Shown piece after piece: positions 7,984 through 14,977 of a stretch of 28,789 nucleotides of DNA. Each line of letters opens with the position of its first letter. Position 1 is the first letter of the stretch. A model generated the notes under the pieces. That model saw only the letters and a list, made by a program, of their open reading frames with translations, searched no databases and had not been told where the DNA came from. The position numbers and the translations under genes are program-made. The stretch comes from Thermoleophilia bacterium (GTDB taxonomy: Bacteria; Actinomycetota; Thermoleophilia; Gaiellales; Gaiellaceae). The DNA is taken from positions 1 to 28,789 of the forward strand of contig JABFWJ010000110.1 in assembly GCA_013362295.1 (NCBI GenBank), read 5' to 3'.

Positions 7984-8964
7984 GTGGACCTGCAGCTGAC
8001 CGACGAGCAGCGCTGGCTCGCAGAGTCGGTCGACGAGCTCGTCGCGCGCGCGGATGCGGGCAGTGTGTGGCGGTCGCTCGGGGAGTTCGGCGCCTTCGAG
8101 GTCGGCGGCGACGGGCTCGGGGCCGTGGAGCTCGCGCTGATCGCGCGCGGTCTCGGCGCGCGGCTTGCGCCGCTGCCGTACGCGGACGCGGCGGCGGTCC
8201 ACTACGCGCTCGACCTCGGCGGAGCCGCGGTCGTCCCGTGTCTCGCCGAGCCCGGAAGGCGCTACGCCCCGGCCGAGCCGGCGACGGCGATCGTCGACGG
8301 ACGCGTCAGCGGTGAGAAGGACGCCGTCCCGTACGCCGCAGCCGCAGAGCTGTTCGCGGTGCCCGCGACGGCGGACGGCGACGCCGTGCTTGCGATCGTG
8401 AGCGCGACGCGTACGTCGATCGAAGCAAGGCCGACGCTCGACGAGACCGTCGCGCCGGCGCACGTGCGCCTGGAGGAGGTCGAGCCCGAATCGATCGAGG
8501 GCGACGCCGAGACGATCCGGACGATCGCGGCTGCCGCCGCGGTCCTCGTCTCTGCCGAGGCGGTCGGCGCAGCCGGCTCACTGCACGAGCTCGCGCGCGA
8601 GTACGCCGGGCAGCGGCGCCAGTTCGGCCGGCCAATCGCCGGCTTCCAGGCGCTGCGCCACATCCTTGCCGACATGTACGTCCAGCTCGAGAGCGCGTGG
8701 TCGAGCGTCCTCTACGCCGCCGCTTCGCTCGACGAGCGGGACGCCGACGCGACGCGGGCGTCGGCCATCTCCAAGGCATATGCCGCGCGCGCGACGCAGC
8801 AGGTCGCGCACGGCGCGTTGCAGGTCTTCGGCGGGATCGCGTTCACCGCCGAGCACCCGGCCCACCGCCATCTGCGGCGGATCGTCGTCCGCGGCGGCAG
8901 CTACGGCAGTGCGCGCGACCACGAGCGCGCTGTCGCACGCAGCCTCGCCCGCGCAGCTTCCTGA
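7984..8964 (+). CDS. Acyl-CoA dehydrogenase-like protein, likely partner subunit
   Basis: A 326-residue acyl-CoA dehydrogenase homologue, shorter than the usual 380 or so. The N-terminal helical domain is reduced and the middle beta domain is poorly conserved, without the SEPEAGSD motif. The C-terminal domain keeps the FAD-contacting YAGQRRQFGRPIAGFQALRH-type motif (about 201-220) and the ALQVFGGIAFTAEHPAHRHLRR-type motif near 280-300, but I see no catalytic glutamate. This is the pattern of the FadE27/ChsE-like beta subunit, which supplies part of the FAD site to its partner. The GTG start is 1 base after the upstream stop. A strong hairpin terminator follows, closing the importer-dehydrogenase operon. 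Confidence 0.85.
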   Translation: MDLQLTDEQRWLAESVDELVARADAGSVWRSLGEFGAFEVGGDGLGAVELALIARGLGARLAPLPYADAAAVHYALDLGGAAVVPCLAEPGRRYAPAEPATAIVDGRVSGEKDAVPYAAAAELFAVPATADGDAVLAIVSATRTSIEARPTLDETVAPAHVRLEEVEPESIEGDAETIRTIAAAAAVLVSAEAVGAAGSLHELAREYAGQRRQFGRPIAGFQALRHILADMYVQLESAWSSVLYAAASLDERDADATRASAISKAYAARATQQVAHGALQVFGGIAFTAEHPAHRHLRRIVVRGGSYGSARDHERAVARSLARAAS

Positions 8965-8975
8965 GCCCGCAGACG

Positions 8976-9011
8976 GTGAAGGGCGGGCGCGTCGCCGCGC
9001 CCGCCCTTCGC
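8976..9011. terminator. Bidirectional hairpin terminator between convergent units
   Basis: A 16-bp stem (arms 8976-8991 and 8996-9011, 13 bp perfect plus G-C, G-U and G-C pairs outward) closes a TCGC loop. It lies between the stop of the second dehydrogenase (8964) and the stop of the convergent binding-protein gene (9038). There is no U-tract, as is common for terminators in high-GC actinobacteria. Confidence 0.8.
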
Positions 9012-9037
9012 TTCGTCGTGCCGGTCGTCCGCCGCCC

Positions 9038-10099
9038 CTAGTGGACGAACAGCGAGACCCACTGGTCGTTGAACGCCTTGACCTTCGCAGGGGTGAAGTC
9101 GTTCAGCTTCACGATCCGCGGCTTGGCGTAGTACGTCCCTTCGACGTTCGGGTAGACGGCACCGAAGCCGTGGTCGGCGAACTTGTTCCCCTCGGGCGAG
9201 ATGAGGAAGTCCGCGAGCAGCTGGGCGGCAGCCGGATGCGGAGCCTGCTTGAGGATCAGGCCGTAGTACGGCGCGTTCCAGTTGTCGCTCAGCGTCTTGT
9301 ACGCGATCGGTGCGCCCTGCCCCTTCAGGTCGACCGCGGTGCCGCTGGCACACGGCGCCCCGGCGAGCTCGCCCGACGCGACGGCCTGCGTCATCGGCAG
9401 CACCGACGGATAGATCTTCGGGTTCTGCGCAGCCAGCTTCTGGAGGATGCTCTTGCCGTACTTCGCCTCGGCCCACAGGTACCAGTCCATGAAGGACGTC
9501 GAGACGCGCGGGTCGGGAACGCCGATCTTGCCCTTGAACCGCGCACTCGTGAAGTCGGCGACGCTGTTGATCTGGCCGCTGATCGCCTGGGTGTTCCACG
9601 TCATGCCGAGGACGGCCGTCCCGACGATGAACGACTTGCTGATCATCCAGGTCTTGCGGTCGAAGCGCTTCGCGAAGAAGTTCGGGCCGATGGCGTCGCT
9701 CACCCAGCCGTTCTGGACTGCCCCGACGACGAGGCGCTTCTGGCTCGGCACCCACAGGTCGGCCGTCGCCTTCTTCGTCCCCTCCTCCGCGTTGATCTGC
9801 GACAGGAGCACCGAGTCGACATTGCGGTTGACGGTGACGCTGATGCCGTACTTGGACTTGAACGCGTTCGCCAGGTCCTGCAACCCGGCCGGGTTCTGGA
9901 CCGAGTAGATCGTGACCGACCCCTCGGACTTCGCCTTCGCGATCAGCTTCTTCCACTCCGCTGCCGACGCCGGCTTCGGCGTCGCCGCCGTTCCCCGCTG
10001 CGCCGCGGAGGCAGTCCCCGCGACCGCCGCGACGGCGAGCGCCGTCGCGGCCGCGAAGAGCAGCCACCGGCGCCGCATGGATCTCGAGACTGCTACCAC
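9038..10099 (-). CDS. Secreted ABC substrate-binding protein
   Basis: A 353-residue periplasmic-binding-type protein. The N-terminus has two or three arginines, a hydrophobic core (residues 12-28) and an ASA cleavage site near 31-33; there is no lipobox cysteine, so it is a plain Sec signal peptide. The mature part starts with EGSVTIYSVQNP and contains the ADLWVPSQ and FKGKIGVPDP motifs of the extracellular family-1/Fe3+-type (FbpA/PotD-like) group. The ATPase-permease operon lacks a binding protein, so this one most likely serves it. The GTG start is preceded by AGGAGG at good spacing; ATG at 10078 is a weaker alternative. The promoter and operator upstream support co-regulation with the importer. 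Confidence 0.88.
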   Translation of the reverse strand: MVAVSRSMRRRWLLFAAATALAVAAVAGTASAAQRGTAATPKPASAAEWKKLIAKAKSEGSVTIYSVQNPAGLQDLANAFKSKYGISVTVNRNVDSVLLSQINAEEGTKKATADLWVPSQKRLVVGAVQNGWVSDAIGPNFFAKRFDRKTWMISKSFIVGTAVLGMTWNTQAISGQINSVADFTSARFKGKIGVPDPRVSTSFMDWYLWAEAKYGKSILQKLAAQNPKIYPSVLPMTQAVASGELAGAPCASGTAVDLKGQGAPIAYKTLSDNWNAPYYGLILKQAPHPAAAQLLADFLISPEGNKFADHGFGAVYPNVEGTYYAKPRIVKLNDFTPAKVKAFNDQWVSLFVH

Positions 10100-10137
10100 G
10101 ACTTCCTCCTCCTTTGTCCGGAAACTCTCGGGTTTCC

Positions 10138-10150
10138 CTAACTGAGTTCA
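10138..10150. promoter_or_regulatory. Putative TetR operator before the binding-protein gene
   Basis: On the minus strand this reads TGAACTCAGTTAG, nearly the same as TGAACTCAGTTCA before the ATPase gene. It lies directly downstream of the predicted promoter at 10158-10186, about at the transcription start, where a repressor would block initiation. Confidence 0.6.
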
Positions 10151-10157
10151 GGTGGAT

Positions 10158-10186
10158 TTTGTACCCGATCGTCGCGAGTTTTGCAA
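10158..10186 (-). promoter_or_regulatory. Predicted sigma-70-type promoter of the binding-protein gene
   Basis: On the minus strand TTGCAA (10186-10181) and TACAAA (10163-10158) are separated by exactly 17 bases, each matching 4 of 6 consensus positions. Transcription would start near 10151, adjacent to the operator. This is one of the few AT-richer stretches in the region. Confidence 0.5.
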
Positions 10187-10264
10187 GTAAATTCGGCGAT
10201 TTTGGCTTTCCATCGGTACCGGATCTGAATTTAGATCGACTTGAAATGGGTGGCGCGATGCGCG

Positions 10265-11614
10265 ATGATGCCCCGCATGGCGCCGCACGCGCACGACCTG
10301 CTCGTCCTCGGTGGAGGCATGGCCGGCCTGTCGGCGGCCGCCTGGGCAGTGCGCCACGGCGGCTCGGCCGTCCTCGTCGAGAAAGGCGAGCTCGGCGGCA
10401 GCGCGGCGCGCGCCGGCTTCGTCTGGACCGCACCGACGTACGAGGCGCTCCGCGAGGCGATCCCGGACGGCGACCCCGCGCTCGCGCGCGAGCTCGTCGA
10501 CGGCTTCGGCCCCGCCGTCGACTGGATCCGGTCGCTCGGGATCGAGGTGCAGCCCGCCGTCACGGTCCTGCGCTTCGGCCGCGGCCATCAGATCTCGATG
10601 CCGAACTACCTGCACACGTGCGAGGTCATGATCCGCGACGACTCCGATTCCGAGCTGCTGCTCGGAGCCGACACGGAGCGTCTGATCGTCGAGGACGGCG
10701 CGGTGCGCGGCGCAATCGTGCGGCTCGCCTCGGGCGAGGTGCGCGAGCTGCGGGCGCACTCGACGCTGCTCGCGACCGGCGGGTTCGGCGGCGACCCCGA
10801 GCTGCGCGCGGAGTTGATCCATCCGCAGGCGCGCGACCTGCCGCTGCGCTCGAACGCGTACAGCCGCGGCGACGGCCTCCGCCTCGCACGCGAGGCCGGT
10901 GCCGCGTTCGGACCCGAGAACGCCGGCTTCTACGGTCACCTGATGGCGACCGGCGTGCAGTTGCGCGACCAGGACGACTACCCGGCGCTCAGCCTTTTCC
11001 AGAGCGAGCACGCCGTGCTCTTCAACCTGAACGCGCAGCGCTTCGTCGACGAGACGGTGGGCGACCACTTGACCACGCTCGCACTGCTCGAGCAGCCGGA
11101 GGCACGCGGGCTGTTGATCTCTGACCAGCGCGCGCACGACCTCCTGAGCAAGCCGTACGTCGAAGGCGTGCTCCCCACGGACTTCTTCGACAACGTCTAC
11201 CGGCGCGGCGCCCGCGCCGCGGTCGCGCAGGAGATCGACGAGCTCGCCTACCTCCCGGAGGAGTGGGGTTACGACGGCGCGGCGATCAAGCAGGCGGTGC
11301 TCGACTTCAACCGGGCCAGCAGCGAGGGCACGGTCGACCCGCCGCGGCGCTACGACCCGGCACCCGTCGACCAACCGCCCTTCTACGTCGTGGAGGCGGT
11401 GCCCGCGATCACGTTCACCTTCGGCGGGGTGCTGATCGACACCGCGTCACGCGCCCTCGGCGAGGACGGGGAGCCGATCCCGGGTTTGCTCGCCGCGGGG
11501 GCGGACGCCGGCGGCGGCTACGTCCGGGCGTACGCCGGCGGCCTCGCGTGGGCGCTCGTCTTCGGGCTGCGCGCCGCGCAAACGGCACTCGCACGGCGCG
11601 AGGTCGCGGCATGA
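10265..11614 (+). CDS. FAD-dependent oxidoreductase (fumarate reductase/ketosteroid dehydrogenase-like)
   Basis: About 449 residues with an N-terminal FAD-binding Rossmann motif (DLLVLGGGMAGLSAAA, residues 11-26), the family motif VEKGELGGSA (38-46), LLATGGFGGDPEL in the middle and a C-terminal second FAD segment (AAGADAGGGYVRAYAGGLAWA). It belongs to the FAD-binding-2 group, which includes fumarate reductase flavoproteins and 3-ketosteroid dehydrogenases and which introduces or reduces a C=C bond beside a carbonyl. The exact reaction is not predictable. The start is uncertain: ATG 10265 has GGGTGG 11 bases upstream; ATG 10268, ATG 10277 and TTG 10241 are in frame. A weak operator-like stretch (TGAATTTAGATC at 10226) precedes it. 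It is coupled by ATGA to the next gene. Confidence 0.85.
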   Translation: MMPRMAPHAHDLLVLGGGMAGLSAAAWAVRHGGSAVLVEKGELGGSAARAGFVWTAPTYEALREAIPDGDPALARELVDGFGPAVDWIRSLGIEVQPAVTVLRFGRGHQISMPNYLHTCEVMIRDDSDSELLLGADTERLIVEDGAVRGAIVRLASGEVRELRAHSTLLATGGFGGDPELRAELIHPQARDLPLRSNAYSRGDGLRLAREAGAAFGPENAGFYGHLMATGVQLRDQDDYPALSLFQSEHAVLFNLNAQRFVDETVGDHLTTLALLEQPEARGLLISDQRAHDLLSKPYVEGVLPTDFFDNVYRRGARAAVAQEIDELAYLPEEWGYDGAAIKQAVLDFNRASSEGTVDPPRRYDPAPVDQPPFYVVEAVPAITFTFGGVLIDTASRALGEDGEPIPGLLAAGADAGGGYVRAYAGGLAWALVFGLRAAQTALARREVAA

Positions 11615-11979
11615 CCGGCGTCGAGACGGCGTTCCTGCCGCGCTACTTCGCCGCGCTCGACGACGGCGAGGACATCCTGTCGCTGTTCGCGCGCGACTTC
11701 CGCTTCTCCCTGCTCTGGTCGAGCGAGGGGCAGGCGCGCGAGTTCGCCGGCGGCTTCGACGAGTGGGCGGGCTACATGGCGCAGCGCGAGCCGGACGGCC
11801 AGCGGCATCACATCAGCCACCTGTTGCGCGAGGGCGACACCGAGCTTGCGAGCGGATGGACGACGCGGTTCGACGAGCCGCTGGGCACGTTTACGTTCGC
11901 CGTCGAGCTCGACGCCGACGGGCTCGTCCGTCGCATCTTCGCGGCGCGGACCGAGGCGTTCTCCGGCACGCCCTTCTGA
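11611..11979 (+). CDS. Small NTF2/SnoaL-like protein
   Basis: A 122-residue protein that by size and layout (N-terminal helix with RYFAALDDGEDILSLFARDFRF, then beta strands ending in DGLVRRIFAARTEAF) looks like a SnoaL-like cone-shaped barrel. Such proteins act as small isomerases, dehydratases, cyclases or ligand-binding partners of oxidoreductases. No catalytic residue can be assigned. It overlaps the flavoprotein stop (ATGA) and the following SDR start (TGATG), so it is in the middle of a three-gene operon and may act on the product of the flavoprotein. Confidence 0.72.
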   Translation: MTGVETAFLPRYFAALDDGEDILSLFARDFRFSLLWSSEGQAREFAGGFDEWAGYMAQREPDGQRHHISHLLREGDTELASGWTTRFDEPLGTFTFAVELDADGLVRRIFAARTEAFSGTPF

Positions 11980-12782
11980 TGGAGGACTTGCACGGCCGCG
12001 TCGCGGTGGTGACCGGTGCCGCCGGCGGGATCGGGCTCGCGCTCGTCGAGCAGCTCGCCGCCGAGGGGATGCGCGTCGTCATGTCCGACGTCGACGGCGA
12101 GCGCCTCGCCGCAGCGGCCGCAACCGTCGAGGGCGAGGTCGAACCGGTTGCCGCGGATGTTGCGCGTCCGCAGGACGTGGAGACCCTGGCGACCCGGGCA
12201 GCCGAGCGCTTCGGCGCGGTCGACGTCCTCTGCAACAACGCAGGTGTCACGCGGCCCGGCCCGGCCTGGGAGCTCGCCCTCGAGGAGTGGCAGTGGCTGC
12301 TCTCGGTCAACGTGCTCGGGGTCGTCCACGGGATCAGGGCGTTCGTGCCGACGATGCTGGCTCGCGGCGAGCCGGGCCACGTCGTCAACACCGCTTCGAT
12401 CGGCGGTCTCCTGCCGTACGCGGGAATCGCCGCGTACACCGCCTCGAAGTACGCCGTGGTCGGTCTCTCCGAGGGCCTGCGGCTCGACCTGCAAGCGGCC
12501 GGTTCTCCGATCGGCGTCTCGGTGCTCTGTCCTGGGCCGACAGAGACCGACTTTCGCGCGCACAGCCGGGCGCTCCATCCCGCCGGACCGGCCGACGACG
12601 TCGAGGGCGAGTACGACGGCGTCGCGCGCATCTCCGCGACCGCTGCGGCGGCGCTCGTCGTCGACGCCATCCGCACCGATCGCTTCTGGGTGCTCACGCA
12701 CCCGTCGTACCGCCCCGCGATCGAGCGTCGCACGCGCGGCATCGTCGAGACCGACGAGGTCGTCGCCGGCGACTTTCGTTAG
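11979..12782 (+). CDS. Short-chain dehydrogenase/reductase (SDR)
   Basis: A 267-residue SDR with TGAAGGIG (residues 12-19), NNAG (86-89) and the catalytic residues Ser140, Tyr153 and Lys157 (YTASK). Asp37 after the second strand (SDVD) suggests NAD and not NADP as cofactor. The C-terminal extension with FWVLTHPSYRPAIERRTRGI is characteristic of a subgroup found beside ring- and sterol-modifying genes; I infer oxidation of a secondary alcohol made in the pathway. It is the last gene of the flavoprotein operon. Its TAG stop overlaps the TAA stop of the convergent small gene within the four bases TTAG. Confidence 0.87.
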   Translation: MEDLHGRVAVVTGAAGGIGLALVEQLAAEGMRVVMSDVDGERLAAAAATVEGEVEPVAADVARPQDVETLATRAAERFGAVDVLCNNAGVTRPGPAWELALEEWQWLLSVNVLGVVHGIRAFVPTMLARGEPGHVVNTASIGGLLPYAGIAAYTASKYAVVGLSEGLRLDLQAAGSPIGVSVLCPGPTETDFRAHSRALHPAGPADDVEGEYDGVARISATAAAALVVDAIRTDRFWVLTHPSYRPAIERRTRGIVETDEVVAGDFR

Positions 12783-13147
12783 CCCCCGAGCGACTCCCAG
12801 TCGTCCGGCGCCTTCGCCATCAGTGCGAAGTAGCGTGCGATGCGGCCGTCGGGCTCGACCGTGGCATGCACGAGAAACGCGTGCGTCGGCGGCTCCCCCT
12901 CCATCCCGGCGACGCCCTCGACGAGGCAGCGCGCTCCGTCGACGGCACAAGCGCGCACGATGTGCCGGTAGTCGCGCTTGCCGCGCGCGACGAAGAACGC
13001 GCGCAGCTCGTCACGGCCGCGCACGAGCTCGAGCCCCGGCTCGTCGAGCGCCGGCCGCACATAGACGGCGTCGTCGGTGAAGCAGGCGAGCGTCGCCTCC
13101 ACGTCGCCCGCGTCCAGCGCGGTGTAGTACGCGTCGAGCGGAGTCAT
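12779..13147 (-). CDS. SnoaL-like nuclear-transport-factor-2 family protein
   Basis: A 122-residue protein with the clear SnoaL/NTF2 pattern: helix YYTALDAGDVEATLACFTDDAVYVRP, then GRDELRAFFVARG, then strands ending in DGRIARYFALM. Members fold as a cone that binds hydrophobic ligands and may act as small isomerases or dehydratases. It is a different sequence from the protein at 11611, so the island contains two such proteins. Its ATG overlaps the stop of the luciferase-like gene (ATGA), and it is the last gene of the minus-strand operon starting at 14948. Confidence 0.78.
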   Translation of the reverse strand: MTPLDAYYTALDAGDVEATLACFTDDAVYVRPALDEPGLELVRGRDELRAFFVARGKRDYRHIVRACAVDGARCLVEGVAGMEGEPPTHAFLVHATVEPDGRIARYFALMAKAPDDWESLGG

Positions 13148-14226
13148 TCGCCGCGCACCAGCGGGAGCACCTCGCGGCCGATGCGCTCCGCGTTCCGCTC
13201 AGCGAGGTCGACGCCGACCGCGCGGGTGCCGATGTAGATCCGCGCGATGCCGAGGTCCGCAATCTCTCGCAGTCTCTGCGCGCAGTACTCGGCCGGCCCG
13301 GCGATCGCGAACTGGTCGATCAGCTCGTCGGCGCCGGCCTCGCGCGGGTAGAAGTCGATCTCGCCCGGCGCGCCACCCTCAACCCGTGCGACACCGCCAC
13401 GTGGGTCGCGGTACACGGCCTCCATCGTTTCCACGGCTGTGCGGTACTGCGCATGCTCCTGCGCGACGACGTCGTCGGACGGCTTCGCCTCGAAACCGGA
13501 GAAGCGTGCGTGCGTGACGACGAGACCGCGGATCGCCTCGCGCGCGCTGTCGTCGGCGCCGTCCGTCAGCGCGACCTGCACGTAGCAGCCGAGCTCGAGG
13601 TCGGCGACGTCGCGTCCCGCGGCCCGGCACGCCCCGTGCGCGAGGTTGATCGAGTTACGCAGTCGGTCGAGCCCGGCGCCGACCGAGAAGCTGACGCCGT
13701 CCGCGGAGCGCGCGGCGAGCTCGAGCGTCTTCGGTCCGGTCGCCGCCACGTCGACCGGCGGCTTCGCGAGCGCGATCGACGGATCGATGTCGTCCTGCCG
13801 CGTCATCGTCGACGGAATGCCGTCGATCTCGACGACGTCGCGGCCCAGGTAGCCCTGCAAGCGGCGGAGGTACTCGTCGAACTGCGCGACCGCCATCGGC
13901 TTCTGCTGCAGGACCTTGACCGCACCGTCGCCCCGGCCGAGGCAGAACCGCGCGCGCCCGCCCGAGAGCGACTGCACCGTGGCCATCGCGCTCGCGGCGA
14001 GCAGCGGGTGCCGGAGCGGCACGGCAACGGCAGTTCCGAGCTTGAGCGTCGTCGTCGCGGCGGCCGCGACGCCGAGCGCGGCATACGGGTCGGGCAAGAG
14101 CCCATGCGCCTCGCCGATCGCGAGACCGTCCCAGCCGGCTGCCTCGAACGCACGGGCGAACTCGGCGATCCTCGTCACCGGGACGGGCGTCGCCCCCATC
14201 CGCCAGAACTCGACCGGAGGCGTCAC
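13144..14226 (-). CDS. LLM-class (luciferase-like) flavin/F420-dependent oxidoreductase
   Basis: A 360-residue TIM-barrel protein of the bacterial luciferase-like family. Family stretches are AEFARAFEAAGWDGLAIGEAH (21-41), TLKLGTAVAVPLRHP (60-74), SLSGGRARFCLGRGDG (86-101) and the C-terminal GPAEYCAQRLREIADLGIARIYIG. The LGRGDG style is that of actinobacterial enzymes related to methylenetetrahydromethanopterin reductase, so F420 is a likely cofactor, though FMN cannot be excluded. Reactions in the family include monooxygenation, including Baeyer-Villiger type, and hydride transfer. I chose GTG 14226, whose GTGA overlaps the stop of the upstream SDR; the open frame extends further but is out-of-frame noise of that gene. 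Confidence 0.85.
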   Translation of the reverse strand: MTPPVEFWRMGATPVPVTRIAEFARAFEAAGWDGLAIGEAHGLLPDPYAALGVAAAATTTLKLGTAVAVPLRHPLLAASAMATVQSLSGGRARFCLGRGDGAVKVLQQKPMAVAQFDEYLRRLQGYLGRDVVEIDGIPSTMTRQDDIDPSIALAKPPVDVAATGPKTLELAARSADGVSFSVGAGLDRLRNSINLAHGACRAAGRDVADLELGCYVQVALTDGADDSAREAIRGLVVTHARFSGFEAKPSDDVVAQEHAQYRTAVETMEAVYRDPRGGVARVEGGAPGEIDFYPREAGADELIDQFAIAGPAEYCAQRLREIADLGIARIYIGTRAVGVDLAERNAERIGREVLPLVRGE

Positions 14227-14948
14227 AGCGCCGTCGCCCCGCCGTCGGCCGGAACGAGCGCTGCGGTCATGAAGCTCGCCTCGTCGGAGAGCAGGAAGCA
14301 GACGACCGCGGCGATCTCGTCGGGCTCGGCGACCCGCGGCTGGATCGCGTGCGGCACCGCGCCGGCGTCGTAGACACCCTCGAGCAGCGGCGTGCCGACG
14401 CTGCCGGGCGCGATCGTGTTGACGCGGACGCCGTAGTCGTGCGCGTCGAGCGCCAACTGGCGCGAGAAGGCGATGATCCCGCCCTTCGCTGCCGCGTACG
14501 CCGCGAGGTGCGGGCGGGCGAGCTGCGCCGATGCCGAGGCCATGTTCACGATCGCCCCGCCGCCGGCCTCGCGCAGAACGGGCAGCGCCGCCTTGCAGAC
14601 GAGGAACGTGCCCGTCAGGTGGACCGCGAGCATGCGGTTCCATTCGGCGAGCGAGAGCTCCTGCAACGGCGTGAAGCGCACGAAGCCCGCGCAGTTGAAG
14701 ACGCAGTCGATGCGGCCGAGCCCCTCACGCGCCGCGGCGACCGCCGCGTCGACGGACGCTTCGTCCGACACGTCGCACGCGACCGCGACGCCCGAGCCGA
14801 GCTCGCCGACGACGCGCTCGGCGGCCTCGCGGTCGAGATCGGCGACGGCGACCCGGCCGCCCTCCTCGGCGAACCGGCGCGCGGTCGCAGCGCCGATCCC
14901 CGAGCCTGCGCCCGTCACAAGCAGCACCTTGCCCTGAAACCGACGCAC
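14223..14948 (-). CDS. Short-chain dehydrogenase/reductase (SDR)
   Basis: A 241-residue classical SDR: TGAGSGIG at 12-19, NCAG (variant of NNAG) at 85-88, Ser138 or Ser140, Tyr151 and Lys155, with Asp37 in the ADLDR stretch favouring NAD. It is the first gene of a three-gene operon with the luciferase-like enzyme and a SnoaL protein, consistent with alcohol oxidation to a ketone followed by oxygenation or reduction; this order is inferred. The GTG start at 14948 follows the palindrome by only 7 bases and has no Shine-Dalgarno sequence, so the message may be leaderless and directly blocked by a bound repressor. Confidence 0.87.
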   Translation of the reverse strand: MRRFQGKVLLVTGAGSGIGAATARRFAEEGGRVAVADLDREAAERVVGELGSGVAVACDVSDEASVDAAVAAAREGLGRIDCVFNCAGFVRFTPLQELSLAEWNRMLAVHLTGTFLVCKAALPVLREAGGGAIVNMASASAQLARPHLAAYAAAKGGIIAFSRQLALDAHDYGVRVNTIAPGSVGTPLLEGVYDAGAVPHAIQPRVAEPDEIAAVVCFLLSDEASFMTAALVPADGGATAL

Positions 14949-14955
14949 TCTGATC

Positions 14956-14973
14956 TGAATTGATATCAGTTCA
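14956..14973. promoter_or_regulatory. Best copy of the putative TetR operator, in a divergent promoter
   Basis: TGAATTGATATCAGTTCA is an 18-bp inverted repeat with a single imperfect pair (idealised TGAACTGATATCAGTTCA). It lies between the divergent SDR (start 14948) and hydrolase (start about 14978) genes, within 7 and 4 bases of their starts, and so could control both. Confidence 0.65.
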
Positions 14974-14977
14974 TGAA

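Noticed and set aside
3998..10099. Iron or polyamine uptake system (FbpABC/PotABCD)
   Set aside because: The ATPase, permease and binding protein resemble that class, but class similarity does not give the substrate, and the operon and operators tie the importer to acyl-CoA enzymes.
10265..11614. 3-Ketosteroid delta-1-dehydrogenase
   Set aside because: It belongs to the same broad flavoprotein group, but I could not identify the steroid-specific catalytic tyrosines, so only the general family is called.
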